From: AAA044-D11 sp965268555
Lineage (GTDB): Bacteria; Actinomycetota; Actinomycetes; Nanopelagicales; Nanopelagicaceae
Direction: 5' to 3'
Assembly: GCA_965268555.1 (NCBI GenBank)
Contig: OZ254174.1
Location: 310,001 to 374,000 of the forward strand
DNA: 64,000 nt
Below, one piece after another: positions 25,616 to 33,764 of the stretch. The notes beneath the pieces are model-generated. The model did no database searches, was not told the DNA's origin, and was given only the letters and a program-made list of their open reading frames with translations. Each line of letters begins with the position of its first letter. The first letter of the stretch is position 1. Made by a program: the position numbers and the translations under genes.

Positions 25616-26632
25616 GTGAGCACAACTTCGCCCGGGGCTAGAACTGTGAAATCCCCAATCTCAACACCAGATAAGCGCGAGATTACAACTAAGCCAAGAT
25701 TTTCAGACAAAGTTTTTCGTGGTGTTGCAACTGCGGGCGGACTTTCATCCCTCGTAATTTTAGGTTTAATTCTAATTTTCTTGGGCTACCAAGGTTTCCA
25801 AGTTCTGCGCTCTGAAGGATTTGGATTTATAACCGGAAGCAATTGGCAAGTCATGCAAGACAATGCAGGAAATACTGATTTAGCGGCCTCAACATTTGGA
25901 ATTGCCGCAATGTTGGTTGGAACTTTATTGTGTGCGGCAATGGCCGTTGTGATTGCGGTACCGATCTCGGTTTTGTGCGCCCTGTATCTAACTTTTTATG
26001 CACCGCAATTCCTGAAGAAAATTATGGTTGCAGTAATCGACTTAATGGCTGCATTCCCATCGATTCTCTTTGGAATGTGGGGCTTCTTTATTTTGATGCC
26101 GCACGTTGAATATTGGGCAAAGTTAATTCACAGATACTTGGGCTGGTTCCCGTTATTTAAAATGGATGTACCGGTGTTTACGCGCTCGCCATTTGTTGCA
26201 GGCGTAGTGCTTGCAATCATGATTATTCCAATTATTACTTCTGTTTCACGCGAAATTTTCTCGCAGACACCACTTGATCGAGTGCAAGCTGCATATGCTT
26301 TAGGTGCAACACGTTGGTCAATGATTCGCGCCGTTGTAATTCCATATGGAAGAAGCGGCGTAGTCGGTGGCGCAATGCTTGGCCTTGGAAGAGCAATGGG
26401 AGAGACCGTTGCGGTTTACACGGTTCTCAATCTGGTTTATCAAATTAACTGGCAAGTTTTAATCGGCGCTGGTGGCAACGTAGCCTCAATGATTCTTCTT
26501 AAGTTTGGTGAGGCCGGACCAACCGAAACTCGCGCTCTGATGGCTGCTGGTTTAGTTCTCTTCCTTCTCACACTTCTAGTGAATTCGATTGCAAACACAA
26601 TCGTAAGTCGCACCGGAGGTAAGGGTCGATGA
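25616..26632 (+). CDS. pstC: Phosphate ABC transporter permease PstC
   Basis: The 338-residue inner-membrane permease is one half of the PstCA channel for high-affinity phosphate uptake. It has a hydrophobic first helix (LSSLVILGLILIFLGYQG), GSNWQVMQD, then a BPD permease domain with the EAA-type loop AYALGATRWSMIRAVVIPYGRSG near residue 240. I use the GTG at 25616, giving the sequence VSTTSPGARTVK. A TTG 54 bases upstream is in frame but lies within the PHO box. It overlaps pstA by ATGA. Confidence 0.9.
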   Translation: MSTTSPGARTVKSPISTPDKREITTKPRFSDKVFRGVATAGGLSSLVILGLILIFLGYQGFQVLRSEGFGFITGSNWQVMQDNAGNTDLAASTFGIAAMLVGTLLCAAMAVVIAVPISVLCALYLTFYAPQFLKKIMVAVIDLMAAFPSILFGMWGFFILMPHVEYWAKLIHRYLGWFPLFKMDVPVFTRSPFVAGVVLAIMIIPIITSVSREIFSQTPLDRVQAAYALGATRWSMIRAVVIPYGRSGVVGGAMLGLGRAMGETVAVYTVLNLVYQINWQVLIGAGGNVASMILLKFGEAGPTETRALMAAGLVLFLLTLLVNSIANTIVSRTGGKGR

Positions 26633-27684
26633 GCACCGCTACAACACCGAAGGTAAAGCCAACTCGTCCTTGGAAGCGCACCCCAAAACAACAATTGCTC
26701 ATGGCAATAAATCTCATAGGTGCCGCGCTTGTTAGCTATGCCGTAGTGCTTGTGACGCCAATGAAAGGCAAATTGGCTTACTTAGCAATATTCTTTATCG
26801 CAGTAATCGTCATAAATTTTGTTGAGAGCTACATAAAGCGTGGGCTTGCTGCAGCCAAGGATTCAATTGCTACTTCATTTGCAACCGCAGGATTGATAGT
26901 TGCCGTTGTCCCAATTTTTAGTATTTTGTTTACAATTTTTGAACGTGGTCGCGCCGGTCTCAACTTCAATCTCTTTACTCAAGATATGAAATCAAATGGC
27001 CCAAACGATCCACTTGGTCAAGGTGGTTTGCTACACGCACTAATCGGCTCTGGAATCATGGTTGGTATTGCACTATTGATAAGTCTGCCAATTGGAATTC
27101 TTACCGCAATCTATCTAACTGAAATCAAGGGAATCTATTCCCGTCCAATTAAATTCTTAGTACAAGCAATGTCAGGTGTGCCATCAATTGTTGCTGGCCT
27201 ATTTATTCTTTCCGCGATTGTTTTTCCCATTACTAAATCATCCTCTGGCTTTATGGGTGGACTTGCCCTTGCGATTTTGATGATTCCAACAATTGCTAGA
27301 ACTTCCGAAGAAGTCCTTCTGCTAATTCCAAATGATCTGCGTGAAGCAGGCGTTGCACTCGGTGGAACTCAGTGGCGCACTATTTCGTTAATCGTTGTTC
27401 CGGCCGCAAAGAGTGGGCTTATAACCGCAACCATTCTTGGTTTGGCTCGTGTTGCGGGCGAAACCGCACCGCTCATTTTGGTATCTGGTGGTGGCGATAC
27501 TGTGAATCCAAATCCATTCCACGCTCCTATGGGATCGCTGCCTTTCTATATTTGGAAAGGCTTTACATATGGAACAACAGAATCAATTGCGCGTTCATGG
27601 GCTGGAATTTTCGTATTGCTTTCTATTATTTTCTTACTGTTTATTGCGGCAAGAACTTTAAGCGGAAGTGGGGCCAAGAAGTGA
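26629..27684 (+). CDS. pstA: Phosphate ABC transporter permease PstA
   Basis: The 351-residue permease partner of PstC carries about eight hydrophobic helices. Its N-terminal extension has two extra helices (residues about 24-65) before the standard PstA core. Family motifs are NDPLGQGGLLHALIGSG, YLTEIKG, MSGVPSIVAGLF and the EAA loop EAGVALGGTQWRTISLIVVP. The start overlaps pstC (ATGA), and pstB follows with at most a short gap, so CAB are translated from one message. Confidence 0.92.
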   Translation: MSTATTPKVKPTRPWKRTPKQQLLMAINLIGAALVSYAVVLVTPMKGKLAYLAIFFIAVIVINFVESYIKRGLAAAKDSIATSFATAGLIVAVVPIFSILFTIFERGRAGLNFNLFTQDMKSNGPNDPLGQGGLLHALIGSGIMVGIALLISLPIGILTAIYLTEIKGIYSRPIKFLVQAMSGVPSIVAGLFILSAIVFPITKSSSGFMGGLALAILMIPTIARTSEEVLLLIPNDLREAGVALGGTQWRTISLIVVPAAKSGLITATILGLARVAGETAPLILVSGGGDTVNPNPFHAPMGSLPFYIWKGFTYGTTESIARSWAGIFVLLSIIFLLFIAARTLSGSGAKK

Positions 27685-27713
27685 TAAATCCAAACGAGGA
27701 TGGGAACGAAGAT

Positions 27714-28565
27714 ATGGAAACCAAGGCAACAACACCTTCATCACTTTCAGATGTTGCGAACGCCAATAAAGCCCGCAAGCAGCCAGGTTCTGGCGCGCTT
27801 GGCGTAGGACTGGAGGCCCGCGGTATCCATGCCTGGTTCGGAGACAAATTAGTTCTTCGTGATATCTCATTGGATTTCTGGTCTGGCACAGTTACAGCGT
27901 TAATCGGACCATCTGGTTGCGGTAAATCAACATTCATCCGCACGTTAAATCGCATGCACGAATTCATTCCGGGCGCCGCAATGGCCGGTGAAGTTCTATT
28001 GAATGGCCAAGATATTTATGAACAAGGAACGGACGTTACAAAAATCCGTCTAAAAGTTGGAATGGTTTTCCAGAAACCAAATCCCTTCCCATCCATGACA
28101 ATTGCAGATAACGTATTAGCAGGTCTAAAGCTTGCGCAATTAAAGAGTCAAAATAAAGATGACCTACTTGAAGAATGTTTAGAACGTGCTGGACTCTGGA
28201 ATGAAGTAAAGGATCGCCTAAGTGCATATGGTGGTTCACTCTCTGGTGGCCAACAACAACGTCTATGTATTGCCCGCTCGCTTGCAGTTCGCCCAGAAGT
28301 TTTGTTGATGGATGAGCCATGTTCAGCACTCGATCCCGGATCCACCTTGAAGATTGAAGAGACAATTCAACATCTCTCATCAAGCATGACAATCATCATT
28401 GTTACTCACAATATGCAACAAGCAGCTCGGGTATCTGATTACACCGGTTTCTTTCTATCTGATGGTGGTCCTGGCGAACTTGTTGAAGTTGGGCCTACCA
28501 GTGAGATCTTCTCTAGACCAAAAGATATCCGCACCGAAAACTATGTGACAGGGCGCTTTGGTTAA
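27714..28565 (+). CDS. pstB: Phosphate ABC transporter ATP-binding protein PstB
   Basis: The 283-residue ATPase energises PstCA. Walker A GPSGCGKS is at 65-72, the Q-loop at MVFQKPNPFP, signature LSGGQQQR at 176-183, and Walker B LLMDEP at 197-202. The ATG at 27714 is assumed. A GTG at 27681 would add eleven residues and overlaps the pstA stop as GTGA, which would couple translation, so the start is open. Either way there is an unusual 30-40-residue alanine/serine-rich N-terminal extension before the ATPase core. No phoU follows; instead there is a repeat and pstS. Confidence 0.92.
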   Translation: METKATTPSSLSDVANANKARKQPGSGALGVGLEARGIHAWFGDKLVLRDISLDFWSGTVTALIGPSGCGKSTFIRTLNRMHEFIPGAAMAGEVLLNGQDIYEQGTDVTKIRLKVGMVFQKPNPFPSMTIADNVLAGLKLAQLKSQNKDDLLEECLERAGLWNEVKDRLSAYGGSLSGGQQQRLCIARSLAVRPEVLLMDEPCSALDPGSTLKIEETIQHLSSSMTIIIVTHNMQQAARVSDYTGFFLSDGGPGELVEVGPTSEIFSRPKDIRTENYVTGRFG

Positions 28566-28602
28566 AATTGCCTAAAATTGCCTAAAATTAGCTGAAACTG
28601 GT
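28563..28602. repeat. 10-bp tandem repeat beginning at the pstB stop codon
   Basis: Units TAAAATTGCC, TAAAATTGCC, TAAAATTAGC and TGAAACTGGT follow one another exactly from the pstB stop codon to the PHO box of pstS. The first two are identical and the next two decay. A similar arrangement occurs after rne. Confidence 0.7.
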
Positions 28603-28640
28603 TTACCAACTGTTCACCTAATTGTTGGTCGGTGTTTGGC
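28601..28640 (+). promoter_or_regulatory. PHO box upstream of pstS
   Basis: GTTTACC (28601) and GTTCACC (28612) stand 11 bp apart, with a weaker in-phase GTTTGGC at 28634. This matches the repeats before pstC and gives pstS its own phosphate-responsive promoter. A plausible -10 hexamer TACTTT lies at 28672-28677. Confidence 0.7.
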
Positions 28641-28682
28641 TGTTAACCCCAATGACTTAACCGGAAAACAATACTTTTCCTC

Positions 28683-28699
28683 ATAGACAAAACGTCTAT
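28683..28699 (+). other. Hairpin ATAGAC-N5-GTCTAT at the 5' end of the pstS leader
   Basis: Perfect 6-bp arms enclose AAAAC. With TACTTT as the -10 box, transcription would begin at about this hairpin. It could therefore be a 5'-terminal mRNA stabiliser or a repressor site. It precedes the AAGGGG ribosome binding site of pstS. Confidence 0.4.
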
Positions 28700-28720
28700 T
28701 TAGTCCTAACAAGGGGAAAA

Positions 28721-29866
28721 ATGAAACTTTCTAAATCAATCAAGGTTCTAGGCGCCGCTATTGCTGTTGCCGTCCTTGCAGCTCCATCTGCTGTTGCAGC
28801 TGTTTCACTAACCGGAGCGGGCGCTACATTCCCTGGCCCACTTATCGAAGCTTGCAAAGCTGGATATAACAAGGAAAGCGGAAATACATTTACATATGGT
28901 CTTGGTGGTTCTGGCGCAGGTCGTACAGCATCAGATAAGCAGACCAGTTTAGTTAACTTTTCAGATACACCACACACTGCAGCTCGCGATGGAGTTCTAC
29001 ACATTCCAGTAGTCGCTGGCCCAATCGCAGTTATGTACAAGATCGGAAACGACAAGCCACTTTACTTGTCACCAGCAACAGTTGCAGGAATTTTTGGTGG
29101 AACAATCACAAAGTGGAATGATCCAAAGATTGTTGAAGATAACAACCGTTCAGTTAAAGAGACAATCTTTCAGACTGATGGCAAGGGTCAAGTAGTTAAG
29201 AGCAAAGATGGAAAGCCAGTAGTGCTTCGTGAAATAACACGTAAGATTCGCTACACCCTTCCAAACAAGCCAATCAAAGTTATTTACCGCTCTGACTCTT
29301 CAGGTACAAACGGAAACTTCACAGCGGCCCTAAATGGCTCTGCTCCAGAAGTTTGGACAAAGGCTGGAAATAACTCATTCACAACAACATTCCCAGGCAA
29401 CATCAACGCGGTTGCAAATCTTGGTCGAATTGTTGGAGCTTCAGGTTCAGCTGCTGTAGCTGCTCTTGCAGCAAAGACTCCTTACTCAATTACATATGCT
29501 GAATCAAGCTTCGCAAAGACAAATGGTCTTGCAATTGCAAACATCAAGAACGAAGCTGGAAACTGGCAAGCACCTTCATCAGGTGGCGTCTCAGCATTCC
29601 TTGGTGCGGCAAAGATTTCTGATAAGGGAATCGTTACCTACGATTACAAGACAAAGGATCCAGGTTCTTACCTATTCGGTTCAATCTCATACGCACTAGT
29701 TGATACCAAGCAGAAAGATGCTGAAACAGCGAAGGCTGTTAAGGATCTCTTGACTTACCTGCTTGATCCAAAGTGCCCAAATACAAGTCCAGCACTTGAA
29801 TACACAACCATCACAGGCAAGTTCCGTGATGTGAACGTGGCTCTGATTGCAAAAATCACAGCTTAA
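28721..29866 (+). CDS. pstS: Phosphate-binding protein PstS
   Basis: The 381-residue periplasmic-type binding protein captures phosphate for PstCAB. A signal peptide (MKLSKSIKVLGAAIAVAVL with cleavage near APSAVAA) is followed by LTGAGATFPGPLIEAC and LGGSGAGRTASDKQT, the phosphate-loop motif, then RSDSSGTNGNFTAAL. The signal sequence lacks a lipobox cysteine, so the protein appears secreted or otherwise retained rather than lipid-anchored as in most Gram-positive PstS. It has a strong AAGGGG site, its own PHO box and a terminator. The order pstCAB then pstS is inverted relative to the usual pstSCAB. Confidence 0.92.
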   Translation: MKLSKSIKVLGAAIAVAVLAAPSAVAAVSLTGAGATFPGPLIEACKAGYNKESGNTFTYGLGGSGAGRTASDKQTSLVNFSDTPHTAARDGVLHIPVVAGPIAVMYKIGNDKPLYLSPATVAGIFGGTITKWNDPKIVEDNNRSVKETIFQTDGKGQVVKSKDGKPVVLREITRKIRYTLPNKPIKVIYRSDSSGTNGNFTAALNGSAPEVWTKAGNNSFTTTFPGNINAVANLGRIVGASGSAAVAALAAKTPYSITYAESSFAKTNGLAIANIKNEAGNWQAPSSGGVSAFLGAAKISDKGIVTYDYKTKDPGSYLFGSISYALVDTKQKDAETAKAVKDLLTYLLDPKCPNTSPALEYTTITGKFRDVNVALIAKITA

Positions 29867-29880
29867 TAAGTAGAAGCGAA

Positions 29881-29911
29881 AAGCCCCGAGCCAAATGGTT
29901 CGGGGCTTTTT
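29881..29911 (+). terminator. Rho-independent terminator after pstS
   Basis: A 12-bp stem AAGCCCCGAGCC/GGTTCGGGGCTT with loop AAAT is followed by a run of five Ts. It lies 15 bp after the pstS stop. Confidence 0.85.
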
Positions 29912-29924
29912 CATTTTAAATTTG

Positions 29925-30001
29925 TGGTGCGCCTGGCAGGAATCGAACCTGCGGCCTACCGCTTAGAAGGCGGTTGCTCTATCCGACTGAGCTACAGGCG
30001 C
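29925..30001 (-). tRNA. tRNA-Arg(TCT)
   Basis: Acceptor GCGCCTG pairs with CAGGCGC, anticodon stem ACCGC/GCGGT with loop CTTCTAA (anticodon TCT), and T-arm GGTTCGATTCC. CCA is encoded at 29925-29927. Confidence 0.95.
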
Positions 30002-30043
30002 ATATTGTTGAAATACCTGCGCGAGTCTACCGATTTGAACCGA

Positions 30044-30049
30044 TAAGGT
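30044..30049 (+). promoter_or_regulatory. -10 hexamer TAAGGT, leaderless promoter of ettA
   Basis: TAAGGT is followed by TTCGCAC (7 nt) and the ATG at 30057. Confidence 0.5.
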
Positions 30050-30056
30050 TTCGCAC

Positions 30057-31724
30057 ATGGCTGAGTTCATTTACACGATGAAAAAGGCGCGTAAAGCGCA
30101 TGGTGACAAGGTAATTCTTGATGATGTGACCCTGATGTTTTTGCCTGGGGCGAAGATTGGTGTTGTTGGTCCAAATGGATCTGGAAAGTCAACGGTCCTT
30201 CAAATCATGGCCGGACTTCAACAACCTTCAAATGGCGAAGCTTTCTTATCGCCTGGTTACACAGTTGGAATTTTGTTACAAGAGCCACCGCTTGATGAGA
30301 CAAAAAATGTTTTAGAGAATGTTCAAGAAGGCGTTGCAGAAACAATGGGGCTCTTAGCTCGCTTTAATCAAATTAGCGATGAGATGGCTAACCCAGATGC
30401 AGATTACGACAAGCTATTGGCTGAGATGGGAACGCTGCAAGAACAACTCGATCATCGAAATGCTTGGGATTTAGATTCTCAACTTGAACAAGCAATGGAT
30501 GCGCTTCGCTGTCCACCGGGCGATGCCGATGTATCAGTTCTATCTGGCGGAGAACGTCGTCGTGTGGCTTTATGTAAATTGTTGTTACAACAACCAGATT
30601 TGTTACTACTTGATGAACCAACAAACCACTTGGATGCAGAATCAGTGCTCTGGCTCGAACAACATTTAAGTAAATATCCTGGCACTGTTGTAGCAATCAC
30701 GCACGATAGATATTTCTTGGACAATGTCGCGCAGTGGATTCTGGAACTAGACCGGGGTCGCGCATTTCCTTACGAAGGAAACTATTCAACTTATTTAGAT
30801 ACCAAATCGACTCGTCTTAAAATTGAGGGACAGAAAGATGCAAAGCGCGCAAAGCGGTTGACGGAAGAACTTGAATGGGTTCGAATGAATGCCAAGGGTC
30901 GCCAAGTTAAATCTAAGGCACGTCTTGCTCGATATGAAGAGATGGCATCTGAAGCCGAGAAGACTCGCAAGTTAGATTTCGAAGAGATTCAAATTCCAAT
31001 GGGACCAAGACTTGGAAGCGTTGTTGTAGAAGTAGAGCATTTAAAGAAGGGGTTTGGCGATCGCCTGCTGATAGATGATCTCTCTTTCACCTTGCCGCGC
31101 AATGGAATTGTTGGAGTAATCGGACCGAACGGCGCTGGTAAAACAACTTTATTTAAAACCATTCTCGGAATGGAACAACCAGATAGCGGGACTGTAAAAA
31201 TTGGAGAGACTGTAAAGATTTCATATGTAGATCAGTCTCGCGGCGGCATCGATCCCAAGAAGAGTTTGTGGGAAGTTGTTTCCGATGGCTTGGACTATAT
31301 AAAGGTCGGGCAAGTAGAAATGCCATCACGCGCTTATGTTTCAGCATTTGGATTTAAAGGACCAGATCAACAGAAAGCTGCTGGAGTTCTATCCGGTGGC
31401 GAGCGAAATCGTTTGAACCTTGCACTTACTTTAAAAATGGGTGGCAACTTGTTACTTCTCGACGAACCAACAAACGATCTTGATGTCGAAACTCTTGGTT
31501 CACTTGAAAATGCTCTTCTTGAATTCCCTGGTTGCGCAGTGGTTATCTCGCACGATCGTTGGTTCTTGGACCGCGTTGCAACTCATATCTTGGCCTATGA
31601 AGGGGATTCGCAGTGGTTCTGGTTTGAAGGAAACTTCGAATCTTACGAAGAGAACAAAGTCGCAAGACTTGGCATTGAAGCATCTCGTCCACATCGCGTG
31701 ACTTACCGGAAGCTGACACGTTGA
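30057..31724 (+). CDS. ettA: Energy-dependent translational throttle protein EttA (ABC-F ATPase)
   Basis: The 555-residue ABC-F protein binds the ribosomal E site and gates the first elongation steps according to ATP/ADP. It has two ATPase cassettes without membrane helices: Walker A GPNGSGKST (about residue 38) and GPNGAGKTT (about 357), signatures LSGGERRR and LSGGERNR, Walker B LLLLDEPTNHLD and LLLLDEPTNDLD. The interdomain linker carries RLTEELEWVRMNAKGR, the P-site tRNA-interacting region characteristic of EttA. It begins a four-gene run; its stop overlaps the thioesterase start (TGATG). Confidence 0.95.
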   Translation: MAEFIYTMKKARKAHGDKVILDDVTLMFLPGAKIGVVGPNGSGKSTVLQIMAGLQQPSNGEAFLSPGYTVGILLQEPPLDETKNVLENVQEGVAETMGLLARFNQISDEMANPDADYDKLLAEMGTLQEQLDHRNAWDLDSQLEQAMDALRCPPGDADVSVLSGGERRRVALCKLLLQQPDLLLLDEPTNHLDAESVLWLEQHLSKYPGTVVAITHDRYFLDNVAQWILELDRGRAFPYEGNYSTYLDTKSTRLKIEGQKDAKRAKRLTEELEWVRMNAKGRQVKSKARLARYEEMASEAEKTRKLDFEEIQIPMGPRLGSVVVEVEHLKKGFGDRLLIDDLSFTLPRNGIVGVIGPNGAGKTTLFKTILGMEQPDSGTVKIGETVKISYVDQSRGGIDPKKSLWEVVSDGLDYIKVGQVEMPSRAYVSAFGFKGPDQQKAAGVLSGGERNRLNLALTLKMGGNLLLLDEPTNDLDVETLGSLENALLEFPGCAVVISHDRWFLDRVATHILAYEGDSQWFWFEGNFESYEENKVARLGIEASRPHRVTYRKLTR

Positions 31725-32128
31725 TGCGTCATCACGGGAAAACATATGTACGTTGGAATGATCTAGATGCATTTGGTCATATCAATAATGCGAACTATTT
31801 AACTTTTATCCAAGAGGTCAGAGCTGATTTCACTTGGTACTCCAGAATTGCTAAAGGCTTAAAGCCAATGTTCTCTGATATGGTCGTTGCTCGAGCTGAG
31901 ATCGATTATCTCGAACCAATCAATCAAGGTGGTTTCGAAATTGATATTGCTATCTGGGTTTCAAAAATTGGCAATTCTTCATTCACTTTAGAATATGAAT
32001 TAACTTCAAGCGCCGGGGTTCATGCCAAGGCGCGCACTGTTCAGGTTGCTGTGAATATGGAGACCCAGCGATCACGTGCAATCACTGAAGAAGAGCGTGC
32101 ACTTTTAACTGAATATCTAGAAGCTTGA
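31724..32128 (+). CDS. Acyl-CoA thioesterase (hotdog fold, 4HBT family)
   Basis: The 134-residue hotdog protein has the 4HBT hallmark VRWNDLDAFGHINNANYLTF, whose Asp is catalytic, followed by EIDYLEPI and a C-terminal RAITEEERALL. It probably hydrolyses a fatty- or aromatic-acyl-CoA; the substrate is unknown. The start overlaps the ettA stop (TGATG) and the end overlaps the MFS gene (TTGA). This fits conserved co-transcription; a thioesterase-type gene also accompanies ettA in mycobacteria, to my knowledge. Confidence 0.85.
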   Translation: MRHHGKTYVRWNDLDAFGHINNANYLTFIQEVRADFTWYSRIAKGLKPMFSDMVVARAEIDYLEPINQGGFEIDIAIWVSKIGNSSFTLEYELTSSAGVHAKARTVQVAVNMETQRSRAITEEERALLTEYLEA

Positions 32129-33378
32129 TTAAAACTCGACGCATACACCCAGCTTGGTTCGCTGCTGCTGTAACTTTTTTAACCTTAGTAGCAACTGCTG
32201 GATTTAGATCTGCGCCATCAGTACTTGTCGTTCCACTTGAAGAAGCATTTAGCTGGTCTCGCGATGATATTTCACTTGCAGTTGCGATAAACATCCTGCT
32301 CTTTGGCTTAACTGCCCCTTTTGCAGCGGCGTTAATGGAGCGTTTTGGAATTCGCAGAGTTGTGATGACAGCGCTTACAACTGTTGGAATTGGTGCGTTC
32401 TCTACAATCTTTATGACCAAACCTTGGCACTTAATTGGTTTGTGGGGAGTAGTTGTAGGAATTGGTACGGGATCTATGGCACTTGTATTTGCCGCAACGA
32501 TTGCAAATAGGTGGTTTGTAGCAAGACGCGGACTTGTAGTTGGAATTCTTACTGCAGCAACCGCGACCGGGCAGTTAATCTTTTTACCAGGGCTTTCCTC
32601 ACTAGCAACAAATGTAGGTTGGAAATCTGTTTCGGTAACCGTTGCATGTGGTGCATTTATTATGGTTCCACTAATCTTTATATTCTTAAAAGAAAAACCA
32701 GCTTCGGCAGGAGTCACTCCTTTCGGCGCACCCAGCGATTGGGTTGAGCCAGAACAGAACAAAACCAATGCTGGCCGCTTGGCCATTCAGACTTTGCGCG
32801 ATGCAAGTAAGAAGCGAGACTTCTGGTTCTTAGTTGGATCATTCTTTGTTTGTGGTTTATCAACTAGTGGATTGATTGGAACTCACTTTATTCCGGCGGC
32901 ACACGATCACGGAATGGGCGAAGTTACTGCTGCAAGCTTGTTGGCTTTAGTTGGCGTATTCGATGTAGTTGGAACTATTTTTTCTGGCTGGTTAACTGAT
33001 CGCTATGATCCACGGAAGCTACTCTTTGTTTATTACTTCTTCCGCGGCTTATCACTATTTTTATTGCCATCAATTCTCTTTGCAACTGTTCATCCATCAA
33101 CCCTAGTTTTCGTAATTTTCTACGGTCTTGATTGGGTTGCAACTGTTCCTCCGACGATTCTTCTCTGTCGCCAAGTTCTTGGGCCACAACTCACGCCAGT
33201 TGTTTATGGTTGGGTTTTTGCGGCACACCAAATTGGTGGCTCAACAGCAGCATTCGGAGCCGCAGTTCTTCATACAAAGTTCGGCGATTATGCCTACGCC
33301 TTCTACTTAAGCGGCTTGATGTGCGTTATTACTTCATATTTCGTGCTCAAGATTAGCAAGGTGAAAGAAGAAGTTTGA
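32125..33378 (+). CDS. MFS transporter (monocarboxylate/oxalate-formate type)
   Basis: The 417-residue protein has about twelve transmembrane helices. The N-terminal SVLVVPLEEAFSWSRDDISLA and ANRWFVARRGLVVGI are characteristic of the OFA/MCT branch of the major facilitator superfamily, which moves organic acids. It starts with TTG overlapping the thioesterase stop. A central loop (about 200-225) separates the two six-helix halves. The substrate may be a small carboxylate but is not determined. The following haemoglobin gene starts 2 bp after its stop. Confidence 0.85.
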   Translation: MIKTRRIHPAWFAAAVTFLTLVATAGFRSAPSVLVVPLEEAFSWSRDDISLAVAINILLFGLTAPFAAALMERFGIRRVVMTALTTVGIGAFSTIFMTKPWHLIGLWGVVVGIGTGSMALVFAATIANRWFVARRGLVVGILTAATATGQLIFLPGLSSLATNVGWKSVSVTVACGAFIMVPLIFIFLKEKPASAGVTPFGAPSDWVEPEQNKTNAGRLAIQTLRDASKKRDFWFLVGSFFVCGLSTSGLIGTHFIPAAHDHGMGEVTAASLLALVGVFDVVGTIFSGWLTDRYDPRKLLFVYYFFRGLSLFLLPSILFATVHPSTLVFVIFYGLDWVATVPPTILLCRQVLGPQLTPVVYGWVFAAHQIGGSTAAFGAAVLHTKFGDYAYAFYLSGLMCVITSYFVLKISKVKEEV

Positions 33379-33380
33379 AA

Positions 33381-33764
33381 ATGAGCGAAGCAACTTTTTA
33401 TGAACGAGCTGGCGGATCCGCAACATTTAAAGAGTTAACCAAACGGTTCTACCAAAGAGTTGCTACAAATCCGATTCTTAAACCAATGTATCCAGCAGAT
33501 GACATGGCTGGAGCAGAAGAACGCCTTGCGCTGTTTTTAGAACAATACTGGGGCGGTCCATCTACTTATTCAGAAGAGCGCGGACATCCAAGACTTCGTA
33601 TGCGTCATGCACCATTTCACATTGCAACGCCAGAACACGATGCCTGGCTCGAATGCATGCATGGCGCAGTAATTGATTTAGAAATTGCCGAAGAACTTAA
33701 AGAAGAGTTATGGACATATTTCCAATATGCCGCGCACTCGATGAAGAACCAACCAGATAGTTAA
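33381..33764 (+). CDS. glbO: Truncated haemoglobin, group II (trHbO)
   Basis: The 127-residue globin binds haem and O2 and is linked to respiration and NO or peroxide chemistry. It is close to mycobacterial GlbO in sequence pattern: FYERAGG, DDMAGAEERL, LEQYWGGPSTYSEERGHPRLRMRHAPF with the proximal His in the last motif, and DAWLECMHGAV with the Trp typical of group II. The ATG at 33381 lies 2 bp after the MFS stop with GAAG-rich sequence upstream. It converges on the mscS gene with a 4-bp overlap. Confidence 0.93.
   Translation: MSEATFYERAGGSATFKELTKRFYQRVATNPILKPMYPADDMAGAEERLALFLEQYWGGPSTYSEERGHPRLRMRHAPFHIATPEHDAWLECMHGAVIDLEIAEELKEELWTYFQYAAHSMKNQPDS

Noticed and set aside
27372..27680. 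Upstream extension of pstB inside pstA
   Set aside because: It is out of frame with pstA and unlike any ABC protein; pstB begins at 27681 or 27714.
28563..28602. CRISPR-like or IS-end interpretation of the 10-bp repeats
   Set aside because: The units are only 10 bp, contiguous and without spacers; no cas or transposase genes occur in the window.
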